Source of the DNA: Aulostomus chinensis
Taxonomy: Eukaryota > Chordata > Actinopteri > Syngnathiformes > Aulostomidae
Length of the DNA stretch: 64,000 bases
Direction of reading: 5' to 3'
Assembly (NCBI GenBank): GCA_037954235.1
Contig: JBBMOA010000020.1
Location: 13,736,177-13,800,176 of the forward strand
Shown: positions 24,801 through 35,240 of the stretch, one piece after another
Layout of the letters: the number at the start of each line of letters is the position of its first letter
Numbering within the stretch: position 1 is the first letter of the stretch
Notes under the pieces: model-generated
What the model saw: the letters and a program-made list of their open reading frames with translations, nothing else
Database searches by the model: none
Told to the model about the DNA's origin: nothing
Program-made: the position numbers and the translations under genes

Positions 24801-25188
24801 CATCGTCCCATACTCTGGAGAGCCACTGAAAGCCAACAAAAGTGGGGAGGAGGGGGTACGAATGGATGCAATCTGGTTTCACAATTAATATTCTGCTTTG
24901 GGATCTACAAGCTAAAAATAGCAAGGTCTTCAATGGGAAGGTGTGTCCCTACACAGCTTTGTTACATTAACATACCAGGCAATGTAATATAAGATCCTGA
25001 CTTGAGGTAGTATTTAATTCTGTACCTGATATGATATGCCACTTGGTTCCAAGAGCTTGATTTTCTCCTGCTTGCTTCGAACACATTTTATGGCAGTAAT
25101 CAAATTCTGCCGTCTTTGGGAATCTTTCAAAATCCAATAAAATGTTCCCCCTTTGTGTGTCCTTGGCTGCTCTGGCGAATCAGGGAAC
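21841..25188. other. Intergenic region, no gene recognised
   Basis: AT-rich sequence with scattered short frames, none resembling a known protein. A CA run lies near 23920-23942. This is the host sequence into which the Gypsy element inserted. Confidence 0.55.
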
Positions 25189-25193
25189 AACAG

Positions 25194-25422
25194 TGTTATA
25201 TCTGAGAAAGGGTCCAAAGAACACGCCGCACAACGCTGTAGTATTCACACACACATTTTACTCTGACGCGACAACCACACCCAACAGGTTCAACCAATCT
25301 ATCACAGAGCTCCCAGCCAGGCGCAATACAACAACCACAGCACCACCGAACAGCAGAAACTTATAATACAACATCTGTAACATTTCACATAACTATGTTA
25401 TGCCCAATGTACGGACATAATA
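25194..25422 (-). repeat. 3' LTR of the Gypsy element
   Basis: Starts TGTTATATC on the plus strand directly after AACAG; ends ACGGACATAATA beside the polypurine tract. It matches the right LTR with about six substitutions over roughly 155 aligned bases, plus about 29 extra bases near 25228-25260. Confidence 0.85.
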
Positions 25423-25444
25423 TTTCCCCCCCTCTTGCAGGAGT

Positions 25445-26707
25445 TCAGACATGAAAAGTTGAAACAAAGTCCTCAAGGTGACCACGTTGTGAATGCATGC
25501 GAGCAGGTCGGGAGGAGGCACACAACTGAGCAGGTCGAGGTGGAAACAGAGCAGGGACTGACACTTGCGGCTCACAAATATCAGGAGCTTGTGGGCCTGC
25601 CCCCTGGGCCCCTGGAATGCCTGGGGTCAGCGAAGGGGCAGTCTGAGGTCCTGGGGCTTCCTGCCATGCCGAGGTGTGAACCTGAGGTGCAACACCAGCT
25701 GCGTTTTGTGGAGCTGGTACCCGTCGAAGCCAGCTGGAGGGCCACCGAGAGCCATCGTTCAGAAGATACGTTACCAGGCCCAGCTGGCGGATGACCTGGA
25801 GGGGACCAGACCAGTAAGAGGCCATTTTATTGTCCCGGTGAGGCCTGCGGACTCTGACCCAGTCAGATGTTTTGATGCCTGGGGCATGGCCCTTTTTGAC
25901 TGGTCAAAATGTTTCTTCATTCTCCCTTGACGGCAGGCAACTGTAGCCCGAACACTGGGGGGAGGCGCCCGGAGTTAAGGAGGGCGAAGCCTCTCCACAG
26001 GCATGTTCATCTCCTGGCCTACCACAAGGCAAGATGGGGAGACACCCGTCGTGGAATGCTCCGTGGCCCTGTAGTGCAGCAAGGTGCGACGGGTGGCCTG
26101 TGCGAAGGAGCAACCTTGGGCCATATGAGCCCTCAAGTCTTTCTTCAGGGATTGATGAAAGCGCTCCACGCCACCATTGGCCTGTGGATGGTAGTAGGCG
26201 GTGCGCACATGACAGATGCCCCTGTGTTCCAGATAAGCAGTGAACTCAGCAGAGACCAGCTGGGGGCCATTGTCCGTGGTGATGGCCCCTGGGAGGCCCC
26301 AGCGTGAAAAGAGAGACTTCAGGAAGTCAATGATTTGAAGTGACAGTGCCCGTAGTAGTGAGCTCAGGCCATTTAGAGTGCAAGTCATAGACAACCACCA
26401 AATAGAGCTGGTGGTGGGGAACCCCATAAATCTCGCTGCAAACATCCAACTGCAGGTGTTCCCAGGGGCAGGAGGGCCAGGAAAGAGGCTGCAGGGGTGG
26501 CGACGCCTGGTGGCCAGTCTTGCCACTCACGAGGTAGGTGGAACAGTCCCTGACTAGGGCCTCGATCTCCTTGTCTATTCCTGGCCACCACACCAGGCCT
26601 CTACATCGTTGTTTGAGCTTCACAATGCCCAGATGGCCCTCATGCGCCATAGCCAACACGCATGCAGGGAGAGCATCTGGGACCACTGTGCAAAGCCCAC
26701 ATGCCAC
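25445..26707 (-). pseudogene. Gypsy integrase region and GPY/F-type C-terminus, broken
   Basis: N-terminal zinc-finger region HEGH...DCSTY has lost the last cysteine of the HHCC set (Y where C is expected). The core carries the first Asp (LQLDVC), the second (TTDNGPQL) and the Glu (YHPQANGGVERFH), split by a frameshift near 26330-26345. At about 25825-25750 WSGPLQVIRQLGLVTYLL is the GPY/F-like module, followed by a Pro-rich tail. Stops occur upstream in the RNase H-integrase linker. Confidence 0.85.
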
Positions 26708-26743
26708 ACAGGTATCGTTCTAGCAGGAGAGCTCCTGCTTGAC

Positions 26744-27260
26744 TCAGGAGAACCCCACCAGCTCCTCTGGGACCTTGTGAGGCCAGCCATCCTGGATGTA
26801 GGTGCGGACTTGTGAGAGGACAGGGTCTGCCTCAGAAGCGTCTTTCAGCTCCTGCAGTGACACAGTTGCCTGGAGAGGTGAATGCAGCATCTGAGTCATG
26901 TCCATCCCCAAAGTCTCTGTGTCCATGTGTGGGGCTGGGCTGGCGACAGAGCGAGAAAGAAGGTCAGCGACCACATTCTGCCTGCCTGGCCTGAACTGCA
27001 ACTCAAAGTTGTTCTGGCGGAGGCGGTCGGACCAGCGATGCAGTCCCAGGGGTCCATGGCCTGTACCAGATGTGGACAGCAGTGCTGTCAAGGCCTGATG
27101 ATCAGTGCGGATGGTGAAATGGCGGCCGTAGAGGTAGAAGTGCCACCGTTCATAGGCCCAGGGCACGGGAGGCAAAAGCAATGGGCTTCTCCACACCATC
27201 CTGGGTCTGAGAAAGCACTGCCCCTAATGCTTTCGCAGATGCATCACACGTCACAAAGGT
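26744..27260 (-). pseudogene. Gypsy RNase H region, broken
   Basis: FVTCDASAKALGAVLSQ carries the first catalytic Asp, and YGRHFTIRTDHQALTALL the TDHQ block. The two parts lie in different frames, with a frameshift near 27150-27200. The linker continues to a stop at about 26742. Confidence 0.85.
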
Positions 27261-28379
27261 AGGACTGGAAATGTCAAAGTGCACCAACACTGGCGGTGAG
27301 GTAAGCTGGGCTTTGAGGCTGTGCACGGCGACCTTGCAGACCTGAGACCACACCCATGGCCCGTCCTTACAAAGACGCTCACGCAGGGGGGCTGTAGTCT
27401 CCAAGTAGTGGGGAAGGAACTTCAGATAGTAGCCCGTCATGCCAAGAAAGGAGGCAACTTCAGCGGGTGAGCTGGGCTCGGGAATGGCCTGAATGGCGTC
27501 CACATTGGACTGGAGTGGGCTCACGCCGCTCGCTGACAGCCGAAAACCCACAAACTCTACAGCATGGGCAGAGAGGACAAATTTCTCAGCTTTGAGAGTC
27601 AGCTTGTGCTTGGAAAGAGCCTTTAAGACCATGGTGAGTCGCTCGTCATGGACATCAGTAGTAGACCCATGCACCACAATGTCATCCAGATAAATGGCCA
27701 TGCCTGGTATACCTGCCAAAACTGAGGCCATGACCTTCTGGAAGCAGCTAGGGGCGGAGCTTAGACCAAAAGGCATTCAGGTGTATCGAAACACGCCAGC
27801 GTGCGTCATAAAGGCTGTGAGGTTCCTGCTGCTCTGGTGGAGGGGAACTTGTAGGTATCCCTGTCTGAGGTTGAGCTTGGAAAACACACCAGAGCCGTAG
27901 AACTGAGGCGTTAACTCCTCAGCAGTGGGCAGTGGGTACTTGTCTGGGATCACTGCCTTGTTCACCGCCTGTAGCTCAACGCAGGGACGGAGGCCTCCTG
28001 ACTTCTTAGTTGTCACCACCAGGTTAGAAACTCAGGGTGACGCATCCATTGGCTCAATAATTCCAGCTTCCAGCAGTTTCTTCTGTTCTACAGCGACCCC
28101 ATCACGGAGAGCCAGTGGGATGCAGCGCAGGGGCTGGATGACTGGTTTCACTGTCGGGTCCAGGAGTGGCTGGTGGGTGAAAGCAGAGAGGCAGCCTAGA
28201 CCCTCGAACAATGAAGGCAAACTTTGCTGCCACGGCGTGGCAACAGTCAGGATTGTTGCCCCTTCTGTGTCCAAGAGGGAGAAACCCAGGGCAGAGAACA
28301 AGTCAAGCCCCATCTGATTGGCCCCACGGCGAGCAACATGAAAAATGACATTTCGGAGGAACTTCGTCCCATAGCGCAC
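27150..28379 (-). pseudogene. Gypsy reverse transcriptase, interrupted by stop codons
   Basis: Motifs in order: KKSGGLRPCVELQAVN, KLNLRQGYLQVPL (normally KLDLR; the catalytic Asp is Asn here), MPFGLSSAPSCFQ, IYLDDIVVHG and FLGMTGYYLKFLPHY. In-frame TGA codons at about 28030 (in place of Trp) and 27777 (in place of Arg) break the frame. The D-to-N change in the first catalytic motif would also inactivate the enzyme. Confidence 0.88.
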
Positions 28380-29448
28380 TGTTGCCTTGAGAGAGCCGAC
28401 CAGGTCGACTGAAGAATTACCATAGCCGCAGAGAGAAGCAGCTGACGCGCACAGTGGCAGTGATTGGAAAAACTGTAAGTGTCAAAGTTCAAGAGGGACA
28501 CACTGGCACCAGTGTCCAAGAGCAGGGGAATGCACACCTCATTGATTTCAACAGTGAATAATTTGAAAGTCACTGGACCAGAGTTCACATGATAGGCATT
28601 GTGGATGATGGTTGGTGCAGACTGGGACTGGGAAGCATGACTGTCTGACCTGGCCGGGGCAGACCGACAGACTTTGGCAAAGTGATTTTGTTTACCACAG
28701 CGATGGCACGTCTGTCCACGAGCCGGGCAGGTCGGAGCCCTTGAGGCATGAGGGCGAGCCCCGCAGTTGGCACAGGGTTGTTGTGGGCGGGCCTGAGAAC
28801 GCTGCCGGTGCAGCTGCAGTACCTCTGCGACCGAGGAGTTGGGCGCCGGCGGCAGTGAGGAGAGCCAGAGGCTCGGAGGGGTAGCTTGACTGGGGATAGC
28901 CACCAGCTGCGTCAGTATAGCAGAACATTCAGCTGCACTCTCTATTTGTAGATCAATGGTCAGCGCCCTAGACGGCAACAAATCGTCATTTTCGAGCAGG
29001 AGCGTCTCGCGGACTTTGGCGTTGCTTGTGTGTTCGAGCAGCTGGTCGCGCGCCATCTCGTCCTGCAGCACGCTGAACTTGCATGAGCTAGCCAGCCCTG
29101 TATGTTAGCCACAAAGTGCTGCATGGACTCACCCGGCAGCTGGCGCCGCTGGCGAAAAATATATCGCCACAGGAGCTGACTTTGCGGAGCAGAAAAGTGG
29201 TCCTTTAGACGTCCCGCGATCGCGGCACAAGTGGACGAACCATCAGTCGTGTCCACCAACGTCTCGAGCACGCGCTGTCCCTCAACTCCCAAGCAGTACA
29301 GCAACAGAGCTTTCCTCCTAGCATCACTCACTCCGTGGAGCCCCGAGGCTCGAGGTCGTTCTCAAAGGATTGCAGGCAACGTGTCCAGGCCACGGCGGGC
29401 TCGCCCGGTAACTCCAGAAACGGGGGCGGCGGTCGGAGAGAAACGTCA
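28380..29448 (-). pseudogene. Gypsy gag and protease region, frameshifted
   Basis: PPPPFLELPGEP and LLLYCLGVEGQR are typical fish Gypsy gag blocks. A frameshift near 29080 moves translation to the frame with MARDQLLEHTSNAKVRE and the single knuckle TCHRCGKQNHFAKVC (about 28708-28667). The protease motif LLLDTGASVSLLN is at about 28525-28490, and a further frameshift at about 28470 follows. The gag start codon and primer-binding site were not found; the LTR runs straight into gag sequence. Confidence 0.85.
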
Positions 29449-29629
29449 GCCAAAGAACACGCCGGCGCTCTGGCGCGACAACCACACCCAACAGGTTCAA
29501 CCAATCTATCACAGAGCTCCCAGCCAGGCGCAATACAACAACCACAGCACCACCGAACAGCAGAAACTTACAATACAACATCTGTAACATTTCACATAAT
29601 CATGTTATGCCCAATGTACGGACGTAACA
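29449..29629 (-). repeat. 5' LTR of the Gypsy element, inner end lost
   Basis: Homologous to the left LTR from CCAAAGAACACGCC to the end GACGTAACA, which keeps the TG...CA terminal form. The counterpart of the first 19 or so bases of the left LTR and the usual primer-binding site are absent. Confidence 0.8.
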
Positions 29630-29634
29630 AACAG

Positions 29635-32500
29635 CTCCCCACTATGATCAATTTTTAAAAAATGCAACAGGCGCTAAGACGAGTTAGCTTCTGGTAATCA
29701 TTTGAAAAGTATGCATGCCGATCAAGTATAAGGTTGTTGCTCATTGATCTATAGAAGTACTTCATTAGGTCATTTGAATGGATTATTCATTAATCTAGCA
29801 TCATTGCACAAAAACACCCAGTGTAATATATTCAAAGGATATGTGAAATAGATAAGTGACAATATAAGCTATTAATCTGTCAACCATTAAGTAACAATTT
29901 TGAGTCAAATTCTCAAAACATTGTTTAGAAATAGTTACAACTTTTAAATTGACAAGTACTACTTCTTTTTATCTATGATCGAAAAATTGAAATCATTGAT
30001 TATTTTAGGCTCCTTTGAGTCATTTTCATTTCATGAACTTTGTTTTTGGGATATGTAAAAGGGCAATTTTCAACATTTTCTGACACAATCATCAAGAATA
30101 GAATCTGGCTGTTATTTTGGTATTGAAAATAATTCATTCATCTACTTACATCTAAGTCTTAAGGAGTGGGAGGACAAAAACTACAACACTGGAACCAATA
30201 TGAAAGCAAGAGGAAGGGAGAACAGATCCCACTCTTGAGGTGGACAAGCCAAGACTAGATAGTGATTAAAGGAGGGTAACGGAAACCTCTATCCTGTGAG
30301 CTAGGTGCTCTCTGTCAGTCTTAGCATCAGACCAGAGATGGGGCCAGTTACCAAGGCGACACATCACCTTCAAGCAGGACGAAGGCTCTCACAAATCAAC
30401 CCATTCATTACTGTGACATGAGCTACACAGTGACGTGGGTGCACGACAAGTGTGTGGGACTGTGTGGCTCTTGGGGAGGGAAGATTCATCTCAAGAGCCA
30501 CCTGGTGCTGTTATTTTCCCCATGGAAAGGGTTCATCCAATACCATAGGTTACCTCCAACATATACTCTATACTACCGCTGCTTAGTATGTTAGTGCCAA
30601 CTGTCCTGACAGTATGTTTCCTCCTCCCCTAGTGACAATGAAAGCAAAGGGAACATCTTCCTCCTGCCATTGGCTGGTAAGCCGCACGGTGATGCCCTAT
30701 GATTGGGCATGCCCAGTATGCACTCTCGGCCAATCAGGTTCACTGTATCCAAGAGACTGAAGCATGTAAGGCTATTTAAATCCATCCAGAGACTCACAAG
30801 ATTGTTCAGATGTATATTTCACAGTGTAAAAAATAAAAAGCAAGGGGGGGTTATGAGTGGATGAATGTGCAAATGCAGACAGACCTGATTGGTGTTTAAA
30901 ATGGTCAGCCCATCTAGACGGGTTAAAGAGAGCCAGAGCGAAGCATGAGTTGAATAAATGAACTTCAGCTATCTGTACTACTCCTGAACCCCGGCTATGA
31001 ATTTCTATCAAAATCATCTCTGCACTGAGGCATGACTACATGAAGCTTGAAGAAACTGGAGGTGGCTTAATCGAAGGGACTGATGACGCCGGCGGTCTTT
31101 CCTCGTGTAGGGCGGCACGATGTGGTCAGTGGAAGATTGCTGGTCTTCATGGCCCACCTGGAGCAGGAAGGATACATCAAAGTTAAAGCGGACGACAACA
31201 ACAGATTGAAAATCTCGCTGACGAGCACAACGCAACATCTGCAGCCATTTTGCATCCACTAATGTTTTTGTTTTTTGAAACGTCATATTTTGCGTAACGA
31301 CAAAATGGTGGACAAAATACTCATGTCAGGCAGGCAACTTCAATTTTTTCTTTGAAGAAATATTGTATGATTTTGCATAAATCAATATTTGACATTTTTC
31401 TATGATGATCATTAACTTGTTTATATTTATAAGACTATAATTTTTTTGTGAATTTTTTTTTTGTTTGATTACAGTGTCAGGGGTAAATAATTCCAAAACT
31501 TTAAATAAAACATAATACATTCCCTTTACACAGCAAGCCATAGCTAACAATTTATGTCCAGTGAAGTCCAACTAAATTTGGATGCCAGTTCGGGAAATGG
31601 GGGGTGGGGTGGGGGGGTGGTCTTGTGGACCTTTAAATGTACTGTCATCTGAGCAAATAGGAACATAATGGATACATCTGATATCTCACTCTTCCTCTGT
31701 AAACACTTTTGCACTGTTTCAGATTTGACAGTTTTACTGTTATTGTGAATGTATATATATATTAAAAAAAAAAACCTCTTCCAGGGCACCTAATTTGTCT
31801 TCATTTAGATGGCTTAGTGACTTCTGTCTGTCTACAACATGCTGCTGCAACTGGTGAAACTGTCTTACAGTGTTCTTGATTATTATAATGTATGAGCATG
31901 TACGATACTATAAGTCATGATGGTGAATGACAGTAATAAACATTTTTTTAAAAATTGCCCAGCTTCCTGGATTTTCCCCCCTCATGAATATCATGTCATA
32001 GGTCATAATATTCATTTATATCTTGCACCAACTTTTGTTATGTTACCTTATCTAACCCATCATGACAAAAAACACTCCCCAAGTACATGGCAAGATGAAA
32101 AATAAATGTCTATATAGAGAGAGATGCAATAAATATATATTGTATATGAGGACATAACCCATGGAGATTAGAGAAATACGCCTGGATGGGAGGTGAAACA
32201 ATATACTGTACTTTGTCTATTTTTTTGCAGGAAATGTTTTAATCTGTTATAGAAGTTAGCGTGGCAATGATCTTGCCGTATAGCAATGTTTTCATTTATC
32301 TTGAAGTGACTTATGCTAGTCATTGGTAGGAGACAGAATAAACTATCTGAAGTAGAGAGTTTGCAGTGGAGATTGGACTTCTACATAGTATTAATGAGAT
32401 ATATATATTTAAAAAATTCCCTTTTTGTAAAAGTGTCAATGTTTTTTTTATTCAGTTAACACTACATGTAGAGTTACAGTATTTACATCACTCTGTTATG
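29635..32500. other. Intergenic region between the Gypsy element and ARMC2
   Basis: No coding region recognised. One segment at 30590-31020 has promoter-like words (listed separately). Short TA and poly-T runs elsewhere. Confidence 0.5.
30590..31020 (+). other. Promoter- or solo-LTR-like segment, uncertain
   Basis: Contains GCCATTGGCT, TGATTGGGC and GGCCAATCAGG (CCAAT words, both strands) within 30665-30740, TATTTAAAT at about 30773, and GAATAAATG about 175 bases further on. CCAAT, TATA-like and AATAAA in that order within 300 bases is the layout of a retroviral or Gypsy LTR, but I could not find matching terminal repeats or a target-site duplication. It could equally be a promoter of an unannotated RNA. 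Confidence 0.25.
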
Positions 32501-33022
32501 AAATGTATCTGGCCTTACAGTCAACGACACGACGCTGAGCGACCATCCTCCCTATCTTCACCATCATCAGGACTTGTGAACGCGCCTCCCCATGTCGCGC
32601 GAGACAGTTAGTTCAGCTCGTTCACATGTCCATCTTCGATCAAACGTAACGCAAGCTGGAAATCGTACCTATTTTCAACCAATATCAGGTTTTTCTTTTT
32701 TAAATCTTATTTTGACATTCCGAACCAAATGTAAGTTTGCGGACTGATACCTGCCGCTGTAACAAAGGAATTTTTCAGCTTTAACGGTAAGTTTAACGGA
32801 GTTTTCCCTCTCTATTCCGTTAGTTGATAACCCTGTCAGGCAACGGTCACCTGCGAACGCTTTAAAGTGTTAATTCTCAGTCCGGTAAAAAGTAGAAGTA
32901 ACATTGTTTCTGTCCTTCTTCAAATTTTTTGACAGTTATTTTCAGCGGCTGTAGGTACTCCCTGAACGTTAACCCACTTATTTTTCCTCTCCGGGTTTGT
33001 TGTTGCTACACAGCGACATGTG

Positions 33023-33036
33023 GTCACCATGGAGAC
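33023..33036 (+). promoter_or_regulatory. armc2: X-box (RFX-type) motif of the ARMC2 promoter
   Basis: GTCACCATGGAGAC fits the RFX X-box consensus RYYNYY-N2-RRNRAC at every position. RFX factors drive ciliary genes, and ARMC2 is an axonemal/flagellar gene, so the location about 2 kb before its first coding exon is functionally apt. CpG-containing words (GTGAGCGCGCAAGG) adjoin it. Confidence 0.6.
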
Positions 33037-33039
33037 AGT

Positions 33040-33280
33040 GCGTGAGCGCGCAAGGAGACTCACGCCACCAAAATAAGTCTGGTTGTGACATGGAGTCGAA
33101 TCATACAGTATAACTTCACCGGGTCTATAATGCAGAGTGAGCCTGCAGAGTGAAAATAACTTGTTCTTCTGAGCTTTAACTTTATCACCACATAATTAAA
33201 ACCGCATGCCTTTTCTTGTTGTGACATCACGTAGGTAGGCAGGGAGACGTATCAGATAAGAAGTTGACCCTGCAGTGCAT
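33040..33280 (+). other. armc2: Candidate noncoding first exon of ARMC2
   Basis: Downstream of the X-box. Possible donors are CATCACGTAGGT (about 33231) and GCATGAGGTAAAG (about 33281). No open frame runs into ARMC2, so this would be 5'UTR. Start and end are guesses from motif spacing. Confidence 0.3.
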
Positions 33281-34161
33281 GAGGTAAAGGAAGTTTCATG
33301 GGCTGTCGTAAGTTTTCTTTACAAGTTCATAAAGATATCTTAAAGGAGGGGTAGGTGCTCTTGGTTTTGTTTTTTTAACGTATTTTTCTTTACATTTTAC
33401 GAAAGAAACACAAAGTACAAACAATATGGCATGAATCTGTCTAAGTAGAAGACAGAAGTAGTAGCTTGTACATCGAAATCTGGGAGCCTACCCCTCCTTT
33501 ACGTTTGCTCAATAAGAATAGAGGTGATAGAAAGATGAGGCAGCTTTATAATATGTAAATAGGGGACAGAATTGATAGAAATGATGGACAGGAGAACAAT
33601 AGGAAATGAATACTTAAGAATTAATTAAAATATACAATAAATAAAGCATGACTGAATCAGTGATGAGGTACTGTACAGTATGTTGTAACAATAAATCACT
33701 AATGTACTAAAAAGTTACGAGCCGTTACTGCCTCGAATGGCAAGGCAACAGCTCCAGTCTTTCTTCAGTATTACAGAAATGTATCTGGTGTTGGGCAAGT
33801 TTGGATTTATGGCAAGAAGGTTTAAAAAGGTAATAATCTAGAAACTGTTCCAGTCAATGTCTCAACCACCCATGCAATGCTCTTTTTAACCTGTTCATAG
33901 GCAGACAAAACATGCTTGTCAATATTTGAAGTCAAGTAACCGAACATCATCATGCTGTTTCTCTCTGGCTCTACAAAGAAAAAAATGTATACTTTTTGCC
34001 ATTCTGAATGAAATAAAATCCCATATCATCATCACATAGCTATTTTCACACGATGTTATTATAATGCTCCTGAAAAATCAACTTATTCATTCTTCATAAA
34101 TACAATTTGTCATTTTTTTTTTATAAATAAAATGATCCCATAAATAAAATTGCTGGTAAAA

Positions 34162-34392
34162 CCCATCCATCCATCCATCCATTTTCTCTACCGCTTATCC
34201 GTTAAGGGTCGTAGGGGGCTGGAGCCTATCCCAGCTGACATTGGGTGAGAGGCGGGGTTCACCCTGGACGGGTCGCCAGTCCGTCCCAGGGCCATCAGGA
34301 GCAATTTGTGGTTCAGTACCTTGCTGAAGGATACTTGGGTATGGTCACTTCGGTTACTAGATGGCCATTCTACCCCTGAGCCATGCTCCCCC
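34162..34392 (-). mobile_element. tRNA-derived SINE, minus strand, intact target-site duplication
   Basis: Reverse-oriented copy starting GGGGGAGCATGGCTCAGGGG on the minus strand, with CAAGTATCCTTCAGCAAGG and CAATGTCAGCTGGGATAGG shared with the copy at 17340, ending in (GGAT)n. It is bounded by a perfect 13-bp direct repeat ATTGCTGGTAAAA at 34149-34161 and 34393-34405. Lies between the ARMC2 promoter and its first coding exon. Confidence 0.9.
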
Positions 34393-35013
34393 ATTGCTGG
34401 TAAAATGAGTCATACTTTTCTCACAGTGGTGTAAAATCTAGGAAAGCACCTGAGCCCATTATTGCTGCAGATGTTGAAAAGAACCAATTGACAGACGATG
34501 ATTTTTATTGGTTTGTGTATGATACATCAAACCCTAATTGTTAAAAAAAACAAACTCAACTTTTTGAAATAGTCCTTTATGATGAGCAGAACAATTCCAC
34601 ACATTTCTGAACCTTTCATGTAAACTTTCTCATGCAGATATACACTGGCCACAGTGAGTTCCATCTCAGGCTGATGGAATTCTACAACGTGAATGTATCA
34701 GGTACAGAATACACAGCTGATACACATGGAAAATTTGCTGTCATTTATTTGGAACACAATGCCCCATGCAGTACATCCAGAGGTTTAATGCAAGTGTTTT
34801 CATTGTCACAATATCAAACATTTCTGATGTTTGGCAGATTTAGTTGTTAAGCATCATATCTCTGTTTCATCTGCATTTTATAACCACTGTTTATTCACTT
34901 TGGGATTATTCTAATTTTTTTCTGTCTGTTTCCCATTAGTGATTCTCTACTGTAACTTGCATTATGAAATCAAGGCACTGAAACAATTTTCAGAGCGTCT
35001 TGGCTAAAGTTGC

Positions 35014-35240
35014 ATGATCTCAGTGGCCTCTATGGCGAGGAGGCAGGAGCTGTGCAGCCCATTTATCCCTCAGTGTAAATCTTTGAGGAAAACAAGTGCT
35101 GAGATAGTGAGTGAAGCAAGACAGGCTTTAAGAGTTCAGTCTACCCAGCGGCCATTCACTCCCGCTGATGGACACAGGCAACTTTTTGGGGGGGGTTCTG
35201 TTCGCGCAGGCTCTGACAACCGACCTCCATCTGCCTTTAG
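35014..35240 (+). CDS. armc2: ARMC2 coding exon 1
   Basis: Acceptor TTTTCAG ends at 34993, so 34994-35013 is 5'UTR. Encodes MISVASMARRQELCSP and the family block KTSAEIVSEARQALRVQSTQ, RPFTP and NRPPSAF. Donor CCTTTAG|GTTGGT; leaves phase 2. Confidence 0.85.

Larger units (their letters stand above)
25189..29634 (-). mobile_element. Ty3/Gypsy LTR retrotransposon, near full length, coding capacity destroyed
   Basis: Element on the minus strand, LTR to LTR 25194-29629, with a 5-bp target-site duplication AACAG at 25189-25193 and 29630-29634. Domain order from the right end is gag (with one CCHC knuckle), protease (DTGA), reverse transcriptase (YLDD), RNase H, integrase (DDE) and a GPY/F-type end. 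RT-RNaseH-IN order makes it Gypsy and not Copia. A purine run (AAGAGGGGGGGAAA on the minus strand, about 25423-25436) precedes the 3' LTR as the polypurine tract. At least four frameshifts and several stops (at about 28030, 27777, 26742 and 26712) make it non-autonomous. It is not expected to encode a working polyprotein. Confidence 0.93.
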
